This document shows, one piece after another, positions 32,895 to 42,913 of a stretch of 64,000 nt of DNA. Positions within the stretch are counted from its first letter, which is position 1. Each line of letters opens with the position of its first letter. The notes beneath the pieces were generated by a model. That model was not told the origin of the DNA and did not search any database. It was given only the letters and a program-made list of their open reading frames with translations. The DNA is taken from positions 1-64,000 of the forward strand of contig CAIOHR010000344.1 of the NCBI GenBank assembly GCA_903858115.1. The letters run 5' to 3'. Made by a program: the position numbers and the translations under genes. This DNA is from an uncultured Pirellula sp. GTDB taxonomy: Bacteria > Planctomycetota > Planctomycetia > Pirellulales > Pirellulaceae.

Positions 32895-33977
32895 ATGGCT
32901 CAATTAACTATTCGCAAAGATAATTGCGAACTTGACTTTCTTTCGCTCGGCGCGTTGGTGCATCGTTTGGATCCCGGGATCATTCCCTTTCGCAAGGCGA
33001 AGTCGTTCGATATCCATGTTTCCGGTGGGGAGTACAACGTCGCAGCCAATCTTTCGGATTGCTTCGGCTTGAAGACGGGTGTCGCCACTGCGATGGTGAA
33101 CTATGGCATCGGTGAATTGGTCCAAGCTCGAGTGCGCGAGATGGGAGTGAAAACGTTTTACAAACACTATGAGCACGATGGTGTGCGCGGTCCAAATATC
33201 GCTACGGTATACAGTGATCGTGGTTTGGGCGTTCGTCCTCCTGTCGTGTTTTACAATCGCTCAAACGAGGCAGGTGGTTTATTGAAGCCAGGCGACTTTG
33301 ATTGGAAGTCGATATTCGCCTCGGGCGTTCGATGGTTCCATTCTGGAGGGATCTTTGCAGCTCTCTCCTCGACAACGTCCGAACTGATCATCGAAGGGAT
33401 GCAAGCAGCGAAGGCTGCCGGGGCAGTTACTTCGTTTGATTTGAATTATCGCGCCAAGCTGTGGTCTCCGATCGGCGGAACGGCCAAAGCGCAGGAACAA
33501 ATCGGCAAGATTGTGCGCAACGTCGACATGCTGGTTGGTAATGAAGAGGACTTGCAAAAGGGGCTCGGCATCGAAGGCCAAGATGTCGAATCTTCCTCGT
33601 CGCTCGATCCTGATTCGTTCTTCAAAATGATTGAACGTGCAGTCGAGAAGTTTCCAAACGTGAAGATGGTGGCAACGACTCTACGCGAAGTTCATTCGAC
33701 GAATCGACATGAATGGGCTGCTGTTCTTTGGTACGATGGCAAACGCTATGTCAGTCCGACGTGCAGCCTTGATGTCGTAGATCGCATCGGTGGCGGTGAT
33801 GGCTTTGCTGCTGGGTTGATCTACGGCGCATTGGCTGGCAAAGAGCCGGAGCAAGCGTTGCGACTGGGTTGGGCTCATGGTGCGCTGCTGACAACTTTCC
33901 CAGGCGACACAACGATGGCCAAATTGCCAGAAGTCGAAGCCATGGCCAAGGGTGGATCCGCCCGCGTTCAACGCTAG
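32895..33977 (+). CDS. PfkB-family sugar kinase, 2-keto-3-deoxygluconate kinase-like
   Basis: 360-residue ribokinase-fold enzyme. It has the N-terminal 'HVSGGEYNVAANLS' substrate motif, 'TSFDLNYRAKLW', and the catalytic 'DRIGGGDGFAAGLIYG' in which GGGD stands for the usual GAGD. The sugar is uncertain; KDG is favoured because the neighbouring SDR makes its precursor. ATG at 32895 has AGGAGA upstream; the in-frame start at 32859 is weaker. A hairpin follows the gene. Confidence 0.85.
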   Translation: MAQLTIRKDNCELDFLSLGALVHRLDPGIIPFRKAKSFDIHVSGGEYNVAANLSDCFGLKTGVATAMVNYGIGELVQARVREMGVKTFYKHYEHDGVRGPNIATVYSDRGLGVRPPVVFYNRSNEAGGLLKPGDFDWKSIFASGVRWFHSGGIFAALSSTTSELIIEGMQAAKAAGAVTSFDLNYRAKLWSPIGGTAKAQEQIGKIVRNVDMLVGNEEDLQKGLGIEGQDVESSSSLDPDSFFKMIERAVEKFPNVKMVATTLREVHSTNRHEWAAVLWYDGKRYVSPTCSLDVVDRIGGGDGFAAGLIYGALAGKEPEQALRLGWAHGALLTTFPGDTTMAKLPEVEAMAKGGSARVQR

Positions 33978-33996
33978 ATATTTTTCGTTCGATTTC

Positions 33997-34030
33997 GGTA
34001 ACGCGTGACTCCCGCGAGACGCGCGTTACC
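33997..34030 (+). terminator. Hairpin after the sugar kinase gene
   Basis: A 9-bp stem (GGTAACGCG / CGCGTTACC) with an inner CTC/GAG pairing in the loop. The T-rich stretch comes only about 12 nt later, so it is a weak intrinsic terminator at best. It separates the kinase gene from recQ. Confidence 0.45.
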
Positions 34031-34115
34031 ATAGTGGAATAGTTTTCTTTTCGCACTCGAAGCTGCGATTCAGTGTCGCATCTCTGCGCGACACCCAACT
34101 CCTTGAGATGTAATC

Positions 34116-36353
34116 ATGCCCACTGTATCTCAATACTCCGAATCGCAATCCTTGGATCCAGCATTTTTCGAAATGCTCCACAGGGTTTGGGGGTTCAAGC
34201 AACTGCGGCCGTCGCAGCAAGCAGCCATTGAATCTATCCTTCTTCACCGTGACACTGTCGTGGTCATGCCGACCGGTGGGGGAAAGTCTCTTTGCTACCA
34301 AGCACCCGCGGTCTTTCGAAGTGGGCTGACTGTTGTGGTTTCGCCTTTGTTGGCATTGATGAAGGATCAAGTTGACTCGCTCAAAGGGGTAGGAGTATGT
34401 GCTGTTCGAGTCGACAGCACACTCAACGCAGATGAAAAGCGGGAAGCAGCCCGATTGATCAAATCGGGCGATGCAAGATTGTTGTTCGTTTCTCCTGAAC
34501 GATTAGTATCACTGGAGTTCCTGCGATTCCTCGAAGGAGTCGATATTCACACCATCGCCATTGACGAAGCGCATTGCGTTTCACAATGGGGGCATGATTT
34601 TCGTCCAGAGTATCGGCAGTTGGGAACGCTCCGCAACTCCTTTCCAAACGCTGCGATTCATGCCTTTACCGCTACGGCAACTGAGAAGGTTCGCCGCGAT
34701 ATTGTGGAGCAGTTGCAGCTACATAGGCCGCGTGTTCTCGTTAGCTCCTTTGATCGCCCCAACTTGACCTATCGAATACTTCCACAAACGGACATTCAAA
34801 CCCAACTGATGGAGGTTTGCGAACGGCATCGAGGTTCAGGTGGAATTGTGTATTGCCTTCGCAGAGCAGATGTCGAGTCGATAACCGCCTATCTCTCCAA
34901 GCAGGGATACTCCGTGGTCGGATACCACGCCGGCATGACGAACGAAGATCGAAAGAATGCGCAGGATGCATTCGTAAACGAACATGTGGACATCGTGGTT
35001 GCGACGGTCGCGTTCGGGATGGGAATCGACCGACCGAACGTTCGTTTCGTAGCCCATGCATCGATGCCTAAGTCGATTGAACACTATCAACAAGAGACCG
35101 GGCGTGCAGGACGCGATGGATTGCCGTCGGAATGTGTTCTCTTCTTTACTGCTGCCGATTGGATTACGCTTCGTAAGATCACTGAATCCAGCCTCATGGA
35201 GGCAGGTGCATCTCCGGAGATTCTCCACGCAGCCAAAAAACAACTGGAGGAGATGGCAACTTACTGCCGAACTCCTATTTGTCGCCATCGCGCATTGGTC
35301 GAGTATTTTGGCCAAGCTTACGACAAAGACAATTGTGGAGCCTGCGATGTTTGTCTCGGTGACACAGACGAAGTTCCTGAAGCGAAAGTCCTAGCGCAAA
35401 AAATCTTGTCCTGTGTCTTTCGCATTGGGGAACGATTCGGCGTCAACTATCTGGTGGAGGTGCTCGCCGGATCGAAAGCTCAAGAAATACTACAGCGAAA
35501 GCATGATCAACTCAGTACGCACGGGATTCTCAAAGAGATTCCCAGGAATCAATTGAAAGATTGGGTTTATCAGCTTGTCGGACAGGATCTTTTGGTCATT
35601 GATGCAGGCGAATACCCTATCGTGAAATTGGGACCGAACGCACGCGGTGTTTTGCACGGAGACGCTACACCTCGGCTGATTCGTACGGTCTCGAAAGTCA
35701 GGCAAAAGAAACAATCGATCCAAATCGATGCTGCTGTCCATGCCGACATGCAGTTGTTCGAAGAGCTTCGAGCCTTGCGACGTTCGATTGCTCAGGTTGC
35801 CAATCTACCGCCTTATATCGTATTCACGGACAATGTGTTATTGGAGATGAGTGCTAGCCGTCCTTCCGACAAAGAACGTATGCTCGCTATCAACGGAATC
35901 GGAAAAGCCAAGCTGGATTCGTATGGCGCAGGGTTCTTGGAGGCCATTCATTCTTATTGTACGAGGATGGGTGTGGCGCAGAATGTGACTTGGAAAAGTG
36001 ATACCTTGAGCCCGTCCGCACCTTCGATGCGACTAACCGGAACCAAGACGATTACGTTGCCATTGCTTAGGCAGTTTCGTCCTTTCGACGAAGTCGCTGC
36101 GAAGGCCGGCGTGACGGTTAGTACGGTTGTTGGGCATTTATTGGAATGGATGGAAACAGAGTCGTTGGCCAGTATCGATGCGTGGGTGCCAATCGACATT
36201 CAGAAACAGATCATCGCCGCGGCTAATGTGGTTGGCAGAGAAAAGCTGAGCCCGATCTTCGAGCATCTTCAACGTCAAGTAAGCTATGAACTGATTCGCT
36301 TAGTACTAGCCTTCGAACGTCAGAGCTTTGAACACGGTTCAAGTGTTTCCTGA
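34116..36353 (+). CDS. recQ: ATP-dependent DNA helicase RecQ
   Basis: 3'-5' DNA helicase for recombination and fork repair. 745 residues, longer than the ~610 of the E. coli enzyme. N-terminal motifs are MPTGGGKS (Walker A), IDEAHCVSQWGHDFRPEY, TATATE, and 'QQETGRAGRDGLPSE'. The zinc-binding RecQ-C region has four Cys ('YCRTPICRH', 'NCGACDVC'). An RQC winged helix, then an HRDC domain ('DNVLLEMSASRPSDKERMLAING'), then an extra C-terminal helix-turn-helix ('FRPFDEVAAKAGVTVSTVVGHL') account for the length. Confidence 0.95.
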   Translation: MPTVSQYSESQSLDPAFFEMLHRVWGFKQLRPSQQAAIESILLHRDTVVVMPTGGGKSLCYQAPAVFRSGLTVVVSPLLALMKDQVDSLKGVGVCAVRVDSTLNADEKREAARLIKSGDARLLFVSPERLVSLEFLRFLEGVDIHTIAIDEAHCVSQWGHDFRPEYRQLGTLRNSFPNAAIHAFTATATEKVRRDIVEQLQLHRPRVLVSSFDRPNLTYRILPQTDIQTQLMEVCERHRGSGGIVYCLRRADVESITAYLSKQGYSVVGYHAGMTNEDRKNAQDAFVNEHVDIVVATVAFGMGIDRPNVRFVAHASMPKSIEHYQQETGRAGRDGLPSECVLFFTAADWITLRKITESSLMEAGASPEILHAAKKQLEEMATYCRTPICRHRALVEYFGQAYDKDNCGACDVCLGDTDEVPEAKVLAQKILSCVFRIGERFGVNYLVEVLAGSKAQEILQRKHDQLSTHGILKEIPRNQLKDWVYQLVGQDLLVIDAGEYPIVKLGPNARGVLHGDATPRLIRTVSKVRQKKQSIQIDAAVHADMQLFEELRALRRSIAQVANLPPYIVFTDNVLLEMSASRPSDKERMLAINGIGKAKLDSYGAGFLEAIHSYCTRMGVAQNVTWKSDTLSPSAPSMRLTGTKTITLPLLRQFRPFDEVAAKAGVTVSTVVGHLLEWMETESLASIDAWVPIDIQKQIIAAANVVGREKLSPIFEHLQRQVSYELIRLVLAFERQSFEHGSSVS

Positions 36354-36379
36354 AATCGTAGCCACCGGGTTCGCTCGCA

Positions 36380-36718
36380 CTACGCAGCATCCAGCTTGGG
36401 GCGCTTCCGTTCCAAATGGTACTCGCGCCGAAAGAGAAACGTTGGCAGGGCGAAGCAGATGCCTACCAAAAAAATAGCAACAAAGTGCCAAACGAATCCC
36501 TTCATTTGGAGTCTTTTGGATTCAGCGGCCATCCATATCGTGCAAGCTGTCGCTGTCAGAATCAAATCCCAACTAAAACCGGCGATAACCCAAGTCGCAA
36601 AGGGAGCAGCAAAGAACTCAGCCCATGCAGAATCGCCTCGGTATACGAAGTGGTTTGTAAAACAAACAACCGGCATAGAAAATCCCAAGACGGAAAGAGC
36701 GGCATAAATGTATTTCAT
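36380..36718 (-). CDS. DUF2834 family membrane protein
   Basis: 112-residue protein with three membrane segments (about 4-24, 38-62, 72-95), ending in a basic tail. 'SWDLILTATACTIWMAAESKRLQMKG' and 'GICFALPTFLFRREY' match the DUF2834 pattern; function unknown. ATG at 36718 is taken; a start nine codons upstream (36745) adds a polar stretch. It converges on recQ. Confidence 0.8.
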   Translation of the reverse strand: MKYIYAALSVLGFSMPVVCFTNHFVYRGDSAWAEFFAAPFATWVIAGFSWDLILTATACTIWMAAESKRLQMKGFVWHFVAIFLVGICFALPTFLFRREYHLERKRPKLDAA

Positions 36719-36804
36719 AAACAATGCTGTTCCGTCGGTTTTCACCAGTAGGAAGTGGAATTTCTGCGGGATGGGTTAAGTTAACCGTTTCCAGGAGGAT
36801 TCCA

Positions 36805-36900
36805 ATGACCAAGTCACGTAGAAAATCCACCGCTTCTAAGAAAGCGGCCATCGTTCGGCGGCGCCTTCAAAGGAAAAGTAGCTATTTCTGCGATCGCTGA
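36805..36900 (+). CDS. 31-residue basic peptide
   Basis: A short frame with a nearly ideal AGGAGGA five bases before its ATG. The peptide is Lys/Arg/Ser-rich (MTKSRRKSTASKKAAIV then RRRLQRKSSYFCDR). It looks like a ribosome- or nucleic-acid-binding tail, but I recognise no family. It lies between a DUF2834 gene and the RbfA-like gene, both on the other strand; its stop is five bases from the end of the RbfA-like gene. Confidence 0.6.
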   Translation: MTKSRRKSTASKKAAIVRRRLQRKSSYFCDR

Positions 36901-36904
36901 AGAC

Positions 36905-37276
36905 TCAAGACAGGCTGGGCAAGACACTGAATGAGAGTGTGGGTGTTTTACGGCGGTGAATGGATTCCGAAACTAAGGTTCTAAGGCGGCTGCTGTTGCT
37001 CGAAAGTCTGGCTTGTAATTCGAGCGAGTCTTCGAACGAGAGCTCCCCTAGCGGCTGAACAATTACCATCAAGTGGGATGTATTGGGAGCGGGAACCACG
37101 TCGCTTATCGAAACGAGAACTGAGCCTTCGAGTACTTCGTCGACGCCGTATTCCAGAGCACGGCGGACTTGGGCGCAAAGCTGCATCGACTTTCGATCGC
37201 CGTGGCCGAACCGGCTCCAGTTGTCGTCGAAGGGCGTTGAGTTTTGTTGTTTTTTCCCGTGAGAGCGGTGCTTCAT
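36905..37276 (-). CDS. rbfA: RbfA-like ribosome-binding factor
   Basis: 123-residue KH-type protein that helps mature the 16S 5' end of the 30S subunit. Family-like features are the N-terminal basic stretch, 'LCAQVRRALEYGVDEVLEGSVL' and 'VSISDVVPAPNTSHLMVIV', and a C-terminal 'LRTLVSESIHRRKTPTLSFSV', the RbfA 'lR..la..l.lR.tPel.F' pattern. Sequence is rather divergent. It is away from infB/nusA, the usual context. Confidence 0.82.
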   Translation of the reverse strand: MKHRSHGKKQQNSTPFDDNWSRFGHGDRKSMQLCAQVRRALEYGVDEVLEGSVLVSISDVVPAPNTSHLMVIVQPLGELSFEDSLELQARLSSNSSRLRTLVSESIHRRKTPTLSFSVLPSLS

Positions 37277-37456
37277 GATGTTAGGGACACTCGAACGCCC
37301 GGAAGGTTCGGATTTGATTCAGACTCTGTTTTGGTAACCGTAACTCCGTTATCTTTCGAACGGAACGGCAAAGAGAATTTCCGTGTACCGATCCTGAGCC
37401 TTGTCCGGTAAGATACTTTCTTTCCTAAGTTCAGGCTCCCAGAAAACAGATCCAGT

Positions 37457-38629
37457 ATGAAAGCACAATTCCTTGACCACGTTGCCCAAGCGAACCGATC
37501 GATGCGCGAGGCTGGAACTTTCAAGGTGGAACGGGTGATTGGTTCGGCTCAGGGAGCCATGGTCAAACTGGCCGATGGCCGCGAATTGCTCAACATGTGC
37601 GCCAACAATTACCTCGGCCTGGCGCAACATCCGAGTGTGCAACAGGCCGCATCCGATGCGCTCGAGCATTGGGGATACGGTATGGCGTCGGTGAGATTCA
37701 TCTGCGGCACTCAGTCGATCCATAAGGAGTTGGAAGACCGATTGAGCAAGTTTCTGGGTATGCAAGACACCATTCTTTACAACTCCTGTTGGGATGCAAA
37801 TGGTGGGCTTTTTGAAACGATACTCACAGCGGAAGACGCAATCATTTCCGACGAACTGAATCACGCCAGCATTATCGATGGTGTGCGGTTGTGCAAAGCG
37901 CAACGGTTTCGATACAAGAACAATGATATGTCCGATCTGCGAGCCAAGCTGGAAGAAGCGAAGTCAGCACGCTTTCGATTGATCGCCACCGACGGCGTGT
38001 TCTCGATGGACGGAACTATCGCCGATTTAGCCTCCATCTGCGAGCTAGCCGACCAATACGATGCGATGGTCATGGTCGATGATTCTCACGCGGTGGGATT
38101 TGTGGGACCGCAAGGTCGTGGCACACACGAGCTTTGCGGGGTCATGGATCGAATCGACATTCTGACCGGTACTCTCGGCAAAGCCCTCGGTGGAGCGAGT
38201 GGTGGCTATACGTCGGGGGCATCCGAGTTGGTCGAGTTGCTTCGACAACGATCTAGAACCTACTTGTTCTCTAACACGATCGCTCCCCCTGTGGTCGCTG
38301 GTGCGATCCGTGCGTTGGAGCTTTTGGAGAAGTCGACTTCGCTGAGAGATCAATTGGAATCGAACACTCAGTTCTTCCGTGAAGAAATGTTGCGTCGCGG
38401 AATGAATATCCTCCCTGGTTCTCACCCGATTACACCGGTGATGATTGGAGATGCAGCGAAAGCAGGACACGTTGCCAAATCCATGCTGGACGATGGCATT
38501 TACGTGATCGCTTTTTCTTATCCGGTCGTTCCACAAGGCAAAGCAAGAATTCGAACGCAGGTATCAGCCGCGCACACCCGAGATCAATTGTTGATGGCTG
38601 CGAACTCGTTCGAAAAGCGATCTCATTAG
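37457..38629 (+). CDS. kbl: Glycine C-acetyltransferase (2-amino-3-ketobutyrate CoA ligase)
   Basis: PLP enzyme of the alpha-oxoamine synthase family, 390 residues, that splits 2-amino-3-ketobutyrate with CoA to glycine and acetyl-CoA in threonine breakdown. Motifs: 'NNYLGLAQHP', 'FICGTQSIHKELE', 'DDSHAVGF' and the PLP Lys in 'TGTLGKALGGASGG'. 'GMQDTILYNSCWDANGG' matches Kbl better than KAS biotin-type members. The usual partner tdh is not beside it. ATG at 37457. Confidence 0.92.
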   Translation: MKAQFLDHVAQANRSMREAGTFKVERVIGSAQGAMVKLADGRELLNMCANNYLGLAQHPSVQQAASDALEHWGYGMASVRFICGTQSIHKELEDRLSKFLGMQDTILYNSCWDANGGLFETILTAEDAIISDELNHASIIDGVRLCKAQRFRYKNNDMSDLRAKLEEAKSARFRLIATDGVFSMDGTIADLASICELADQYDAMVMVDDSHAVGFVGPQGRGTHELCGVMDRIDILTGTLGKALGGASGGYTSGASELVELLRQRSRTYLFSNTIAPPVVAGAIRALELLEKSTSLRDQLESNTQFFREEMLRRGMNILPGSHPITPVMIGDAAKAGHVAKSMLDDGIYVIAFSYPVVPQGKARIRTQVSAAHTRDQLLMAANSFEKRSH

Positions 38630-38700
38630 AACGTTTGAAACAATCCTCTCCATACTTCATCTCTAAGTACATCATCCATAAGATAAGGTGTTGAATCGTA

Positions 38701-41478
38701 ATGGTTGTAGAAAGCGTCCTGGCTCTAAACGAAGATATATTGACTCATCAGTGGCAGTGGATACTCGAGTGTCTACGCGATGTTTTGAAGGAGTCAGGCG
38801 AAGAGCAAATCGCGATGAGTCTTCCATCGCCTGACAGTGTTGAAACGCTCGCAGGCTCGATGAGCGATTCAGTTCACTTGACACAAGCGTACTCGATTGC
38901 GTTCCAGCTACTCGGGATGGCGGAACAAAACGCGTCCGACATCTTCCGAAAAACGGTCGAGAAAAAGTCGGGTATCGATGCATTGCCTGCACTTTGGGGC
39001 GATTCCTTGAGGCAGCTCAAAGACCAGGGTTGGAGTTCCGAAAAGATTGCAAAGGAACTGACGAACATGCGCGTGGAGCTGGTCTTGACCGCACACCCTA
39101 CCGAGGCCAAACGTGCGACCGTATTGGCTCACCATCGACGTCTGTTCGAACGCCTTCAGCAGCACTCCATTTCCAATGGCGAAGGTTCCAACGACCATGC
39201 ACACGAAGAGAATGATTTTGCCGTTCGTGCTTTGTTGGCGATCCTTTGGAGGACCGGTGAAATCTATCTTGATAAGCCAGACATTCAATCGGAACGTCGT
39301 AACGTCTTGGACTACTTAACCCATGTGTTCCCCTCGGTGTTGCGACCGTTGGACCAACGCTTGCGTCGAGCTTGGACCGAAGTAGGTTTGGATCCCAGTG
39401 TTTTTGGCGATCCTTTGGTTTTTCCGAAGCTTAACTTTGGCACCTGGGTAGGAGGGGATCGCGATGGGCATCCGCTAGTAACAGCGGATGTGACTCGACA
39501 AACATTGTTGGAGTTGAGAAAAAGCGCCTTGGGCCTTATTCAGCGTCATCTCCAGCAGTTGGCTAGGTTGTTGAGTTTGTCCGCTTACTGGCAACGCCCG
39601 AATCCCGAGTTCTTGCAGTCGCTCGCAAACGCTTCCGAAATGTTGGGAGATGCCGGCATCAAAGCGATGGCACGCAATCCGAATGAGCCTTGGCGACAAT
39701 TCATCAATATGATGCTCGCTCGATTGCCCAAGGTGGATCCAACCAATGACAAGATCTTTTTTGAACCTCCACCGACTTATCAGAGTGCAACCGAACTGCT
39801 CAACGATCTCAATGTGTTGTATCGCGGTCTGATAGCGAGTGGTCAGCGTCGGCCTGCCGACTACGCGGTGCAGCCACTCATGCGGATTGTCCAAACATTT
39901 GGATTTCACTTGGCAGTGCTCGATGTCAGACAGAATAGCGCATTTCATGATCGGGCTGTTGAGCAACTGTTGACTGCGGCTGGTTTTTCCAAAACGAATT
40001 TCTCGCAGTGGACCGAGCAAGAGCGACTCGCATTGCTCGAAACAGAACTTACCTCTAAGCGACCGTTTGCTCGCCCCGATATTTCGCTCGGAACGGAAGC
40101 GGACGCTGTGCTTTCGTCATTGCGAGTTCTTCGAAGCTATCGAGACACGTTCGGTGACGATGGTCTAGGGGCATTGATCGTAAGCATGACCCGGAATGTT
40201 TCAGACTTGCTCGTTGTCTATTTGTTGGCTCGCGAAGTTGGATTGCTTGAGGACACAGTTGACGGATTGCACTGTCCATTGCCTGTGGTTCCCCTTTTTG
40301 AGACCGTGGACGACCTCCAAAATAGTCCTCAGATCTATGAGCAGTTCTTGAAACACCCTGTAACGAAACGCAGCATGGAAGCGATCCGCAAGCGAAAAGG
40401 GCAAAAGGACTCCGTCGGGCAGATCATGATCGGCTATAGCGATAGCAATAAAGACGGCGGTATCCTGGCCAGCTTGGTCAACTTGAGACAAGCTCAGAAG
40501 AAATTGACTTTGGTTGGGAACGAACATGACGTTCGCATTCGATTCTTTCACGGGAGAGGTGGGACGATCAGTCGAGGGGCAGGTCCTACGCATCGCTTTA
40601 TCAAAGCACTACCGGACGGAACACTGCGAGGCGATCTGCGAGTGACCGAACAAGGGGAGACGATCCCACAAAAATACGCACATCAACCGACAGCCATCTA
40701 CAACCTCGAACTGTTTCTTGCGGGAGTAACGCGGGAGAGTCTGTTGGATGAGCAACGTGACGAAGATGAACATCCACTTGAAAAGACGTTGATGCAATTG
40801 TCGGAATGGGCGCGCGAGAGTTATACATCCCTGCTGCATTCGGATGGCTTTGTTGCATTCTTTCGACAAGCAACTCCGATCGATGCGATCGAACAAAGCC
40901 GGATCGGTTCTCGCCCCGCACGTCGAACCGGTCAGCAGACACTAGCCGATTTGCGAGCGATTCCATGGGTGTTTAGTTGGGGCCAGGCACGTTTCTTCCT
41001 CTCCGGTTGGTACGGAGTGGGGACGGCACTCCATACGTTGCGAGAACGTGAACCCGCAACCTTTGCTTCATTGATCCCCTCGATGACGCAATGGGCACCG
41101 CTACACTATTTAATCAGCAATGTCGCAACGAGCTTGACGGCAGCGGATCTTGAAATCATGCGGTCCTATGCCAATATGGTCGAGGATGAAGCGCTGCGCA
41201 CCAAGTTCATGGGTCATATTGAACGAGAATTCGAACTGACCAAATCTTTGATCGAGACCGTTTACGGTGGAAGCCTTGCGGAACGTCGTCCGAACATTCA
41301 ACGCATGATGAATCTACGCTCGCGAGGTTTGCGGGTCCTTCACCAACAGCAAATCGGATTGCTAAAGATGTGGCGAAGTTACCACCGGATGAATCAGACT
41401 CAAGCGGCAGATCAACTCATTCCACAACTGTTGTTAACCGTCAACGCAATAGCAAGCGGACTAGGAACAACTGGTTAG
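38701..41478 (+). CDS. ppc: Phosphoenolpyruvate carboxylase
   Basis: Cytoplasmic enzyme that forms oxaloacetate from PEP and bicarbonate to refill the TCA cycle. 925 residues, normal length. Catalytic motifs are 'LVLTAHPTEAKRAT' (His), 'GGDRDGHP', 'GYSDSNKDGG', 'FHGRGGTISRGAGPTH' and 'VTEQGETIPQKYA'. The C-terminus ends 'QLLLTVNAIASGLGTTG'. The start has only a weak RBS. It is 71 bp after kbl but a functional link is not evident. Confidence 0.95.
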   Translation: MVVESVLALNEDILTHQWQWILECLRDVLKESGEEQIAMSLPSPDSVETLAGSMSDSVHLTQAYSIAFQLLGMAEQNASDIFRKTVEKKSGIDALPALWGDSLRQLKDQGWSSEKIAKELTNMRVELVLTAHPTEAKRATVLAHHRRLFERLQQHSISNGEGSNDHAHEENDFAVRALLAILWRTGEIYLDKPDIQSERRNVLDYLTHVFPSVLRPLDQRLRRAWTEVGLDPSVFGDPLVFPKLNFGTWVGGDRDGHPLVTADVTRQTLLELRKSALGLIQRHLQQLARLLSLSAYWQRPNPEFLQSLANASEMLGDAGIKAMARNPNEPWRQFINMMLARLPKVDPTNDKIFFEPPPTYQSATELLNDLNVLYRGLIASGQRRPADYAVQPLMRIVQTFGFHLAVLDVRQNSAFHDRAVEQLLTAAGFSKTNFSQWTEQERLALLETELTSKRPFARPDISLGTEADAVLSSLRVLRSYRDTFGDDGLGALIVSMTRNVSDLLVVYLLAREVGLLEDTVDGLHCPLPVVPLFETVDDLQNSPQIYEQFLKHPVTKRSMEAIRKRKGQKDSVGQIMIGYSDSNKDGGILASLVNLRQAQKKLTLVGNEHDVRIRFFHGRGGTISRGAGPTHRFIKALPDGTLRGDLRVTEQGETIPQKYAHQPTAIYNLELFLAGVTRESLLDEQRDEDEHPLEKTLMQLSEWARESYTSLLHSDGFVAFFRQATPIDAIEQSRIGSRPARRTGQQTLADLRAIPWVFSWGQARFFLSGWYGVGTALHTLREREPATFASLIPSMTQWAPLHYLISNVATSLTAADLEIMRSYANMVEDEALRTKFMGHIEREFELTKSLIETVYGGSLAERRPNIQRMMNLRSRGLRVLHQQQIGLLKMWRSYHRMNQTQAADQLIPQLLLTVNAIASGLGTTG

Positions 41479-41529
41479 CAAGAAATACAAGAATCCTAAA
41501 TCCGCTTCCATCGGTTTGGACACTGCCTG

Positions 41530-41558
41530 AGCCACACGCAGACGTTCTGCATGTGGCT
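41530..41558. terminator. Hairpin between ppc and the convergent PQQ-propeller gene
   Basis: AGCCACA and GCAGA pair with TCTGC and TGTGGCT around a 3-nt loop (12 bp with one bulge pair). A/T-rich sequence follows on the plus side, so it probably ends ppc and may serve both genes. Confidence 0.55.
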
Positions 41559-41608
41559 ATATTTCGTATATATAAAATCCTATATTTTGCAGAGCAAGCC
41601 ATTCGGAA

Positions 41609-42913
41609 CTAGCTGCGAATGTCGTAGCAAAGTATCTTGTCTTGCTCGCGGACGTAAAGCTTTCCGTCCAAGATAACGGGGTGAGACCAACTGGGGCGAT
41701 CGCCACTACCTGGAATGGTGAACGAACCCACCTCTTTGTAGCCTGCTGGGTTCGCTTCGACCAACGCCAACACACCATTCTGGTATCGAATATAAAGCCG
41801 ATCGTTTGCCGCAACAACAACCGCAGATCCTTTTCCGGAACCGCGACTAGTCCACTTCAGTTCACCCGTCATCATGTCCGCACAGTAAGGGATACCGGCA
41901 TCATCGGAATCGCCATAAACGTGCCCGCCGACCATAACCACACCACCATGCTTGTTAGCGAGTTTAGGGTTCAGACCATAGATTTCTTTTACCGTCACCG
42001 TTCCACCCGAAGCGACTTGCTGAACCAAAGCTCCACCTTTTTTGTATCCCACAGGATAAAAAATGTAGTCTTTGTTGATGACGGGTGTTGGGATCACGGC
42101 TGTCGTCTTGTCAATCGGATAACTCCATAGCAACTGGCCATTGTCACCAACTCCCAAGAGCCCACTACCTGTGGACTGAACATAGACTTTGGTGCCACCC
42201 ACATTCGTGATGACGATGGATGAGTGTCCCGCGCCTCGATTCTCTGGGCTAGCGCAAGACCATAACTTTTCGCCTGTCGATTTGTTCAGAGCAACGATGG
42301 TGTTTTCGGTTCCACCGGGAGTACAAAGCAATTTATCACCGTCGATCATGACAGATTCGCTGTATCCCCAGCTATCCGCTTTTTTCCCTGAAAAGTCTTT
42401 GCTAAAGTCTTTTTTCCAAACAACACTGCCGTCTGATGTTTTGCAGCAAAAAAGGACACCATCGGGAGTCACGACGTAGACCTTGTCGCCATCCACGGTC
42501 GGTGTCCCGCGCGAGCTTTGCCAACTCGGTTGGCCGCCCGTCCACGGCTTGCCTGTTTTTGTTGCCCAAATCTGCTTGCCTGTTGCTCGATCAAAGCAGC
42601 ACATGTATTCGTCGGCGTCGCCATTTCTGGTCGAAATGCCGTCACCCAAGCTGTACATACGATCATCGACGATCGCCAAACTGCCGTAGCCGCGACCTGC
42701 CCCCGCGCTCTCCCACAGAAGCTTCGGGCCGCCTTCCGGCCAACTTTTCAGCAACTTTGGATCAGTCACTACGGCGGACCGATCGGGACCTCGAAAGCTA
42801 GGCCAATTGTCAGCTAGAACGTTGCTCATGGGGCTGCATGCGATGAACATCGCTGGCGCCAGCAGTCGCGAGTATTTTCGGGACAAAGATCCAATAGCAG
42901 AACGGAGTTTCAT
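41609..42913 (-). CDS. Secreted PQQ-binding-like beta-propeller protein
   Basis: 434 residues with a signal peptide (about 1-34, ending near VLADNWP). The start of the mature chain, 'NWPSFRGPDRSAV', is typical of planctomycete PQQ-propeller proteins. Repeats with 'A.dg.vy.....dG.v.W' character follow ('GDKVYVVTPDGVLFCCKTSDGSVVW', 'STGEKLWSCASPENRG', 'DRLYIRYQNGVLALV'). No catalytic dehydrogenase residues can be assigned; the likely role is binding or scaffolding. It lies 95 bp after the caspase-like gene on the same strand. Confidence 0.87.
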   Translation of the reverse strand: MKLRSAIGSLSRKYSRLLAPAMFIACSPMSNVLADNWPSFRGPDRSAVVTDPKLLKSWPEGGPKLLWESAGAGRGYGSLAIVDDRMYSLGDGISTRNGDADEYMCCFDRATGKQIWATKTGKPWTGGQPSWQSSRGTPTVDGDKVYVVTPDGVLFCCKTSDGSVVWKKDFSKDFSGKKADSWGYSESVMIDGDKLLCTPGGTENTIVALNKSTGEKLWSCASPENRGAGHSSIVITNVGGTKVYVQSTGSGLLGVGDNGQLLWSYPIDKTTAVIPTPVINKDYIFYPVGYKKGGALVQQVASGGTVTVKEIYGLNPKLANKHGGVVMVGGHVYGDSDDAGIPYCADMMTGELKWTSRGSGKGSAVVVAANDRLYIRYQNGVLALVEANPAGYKEVGSFTIPGSGDRPSWSHPVILDGKLYVREQDKILCYDIRS

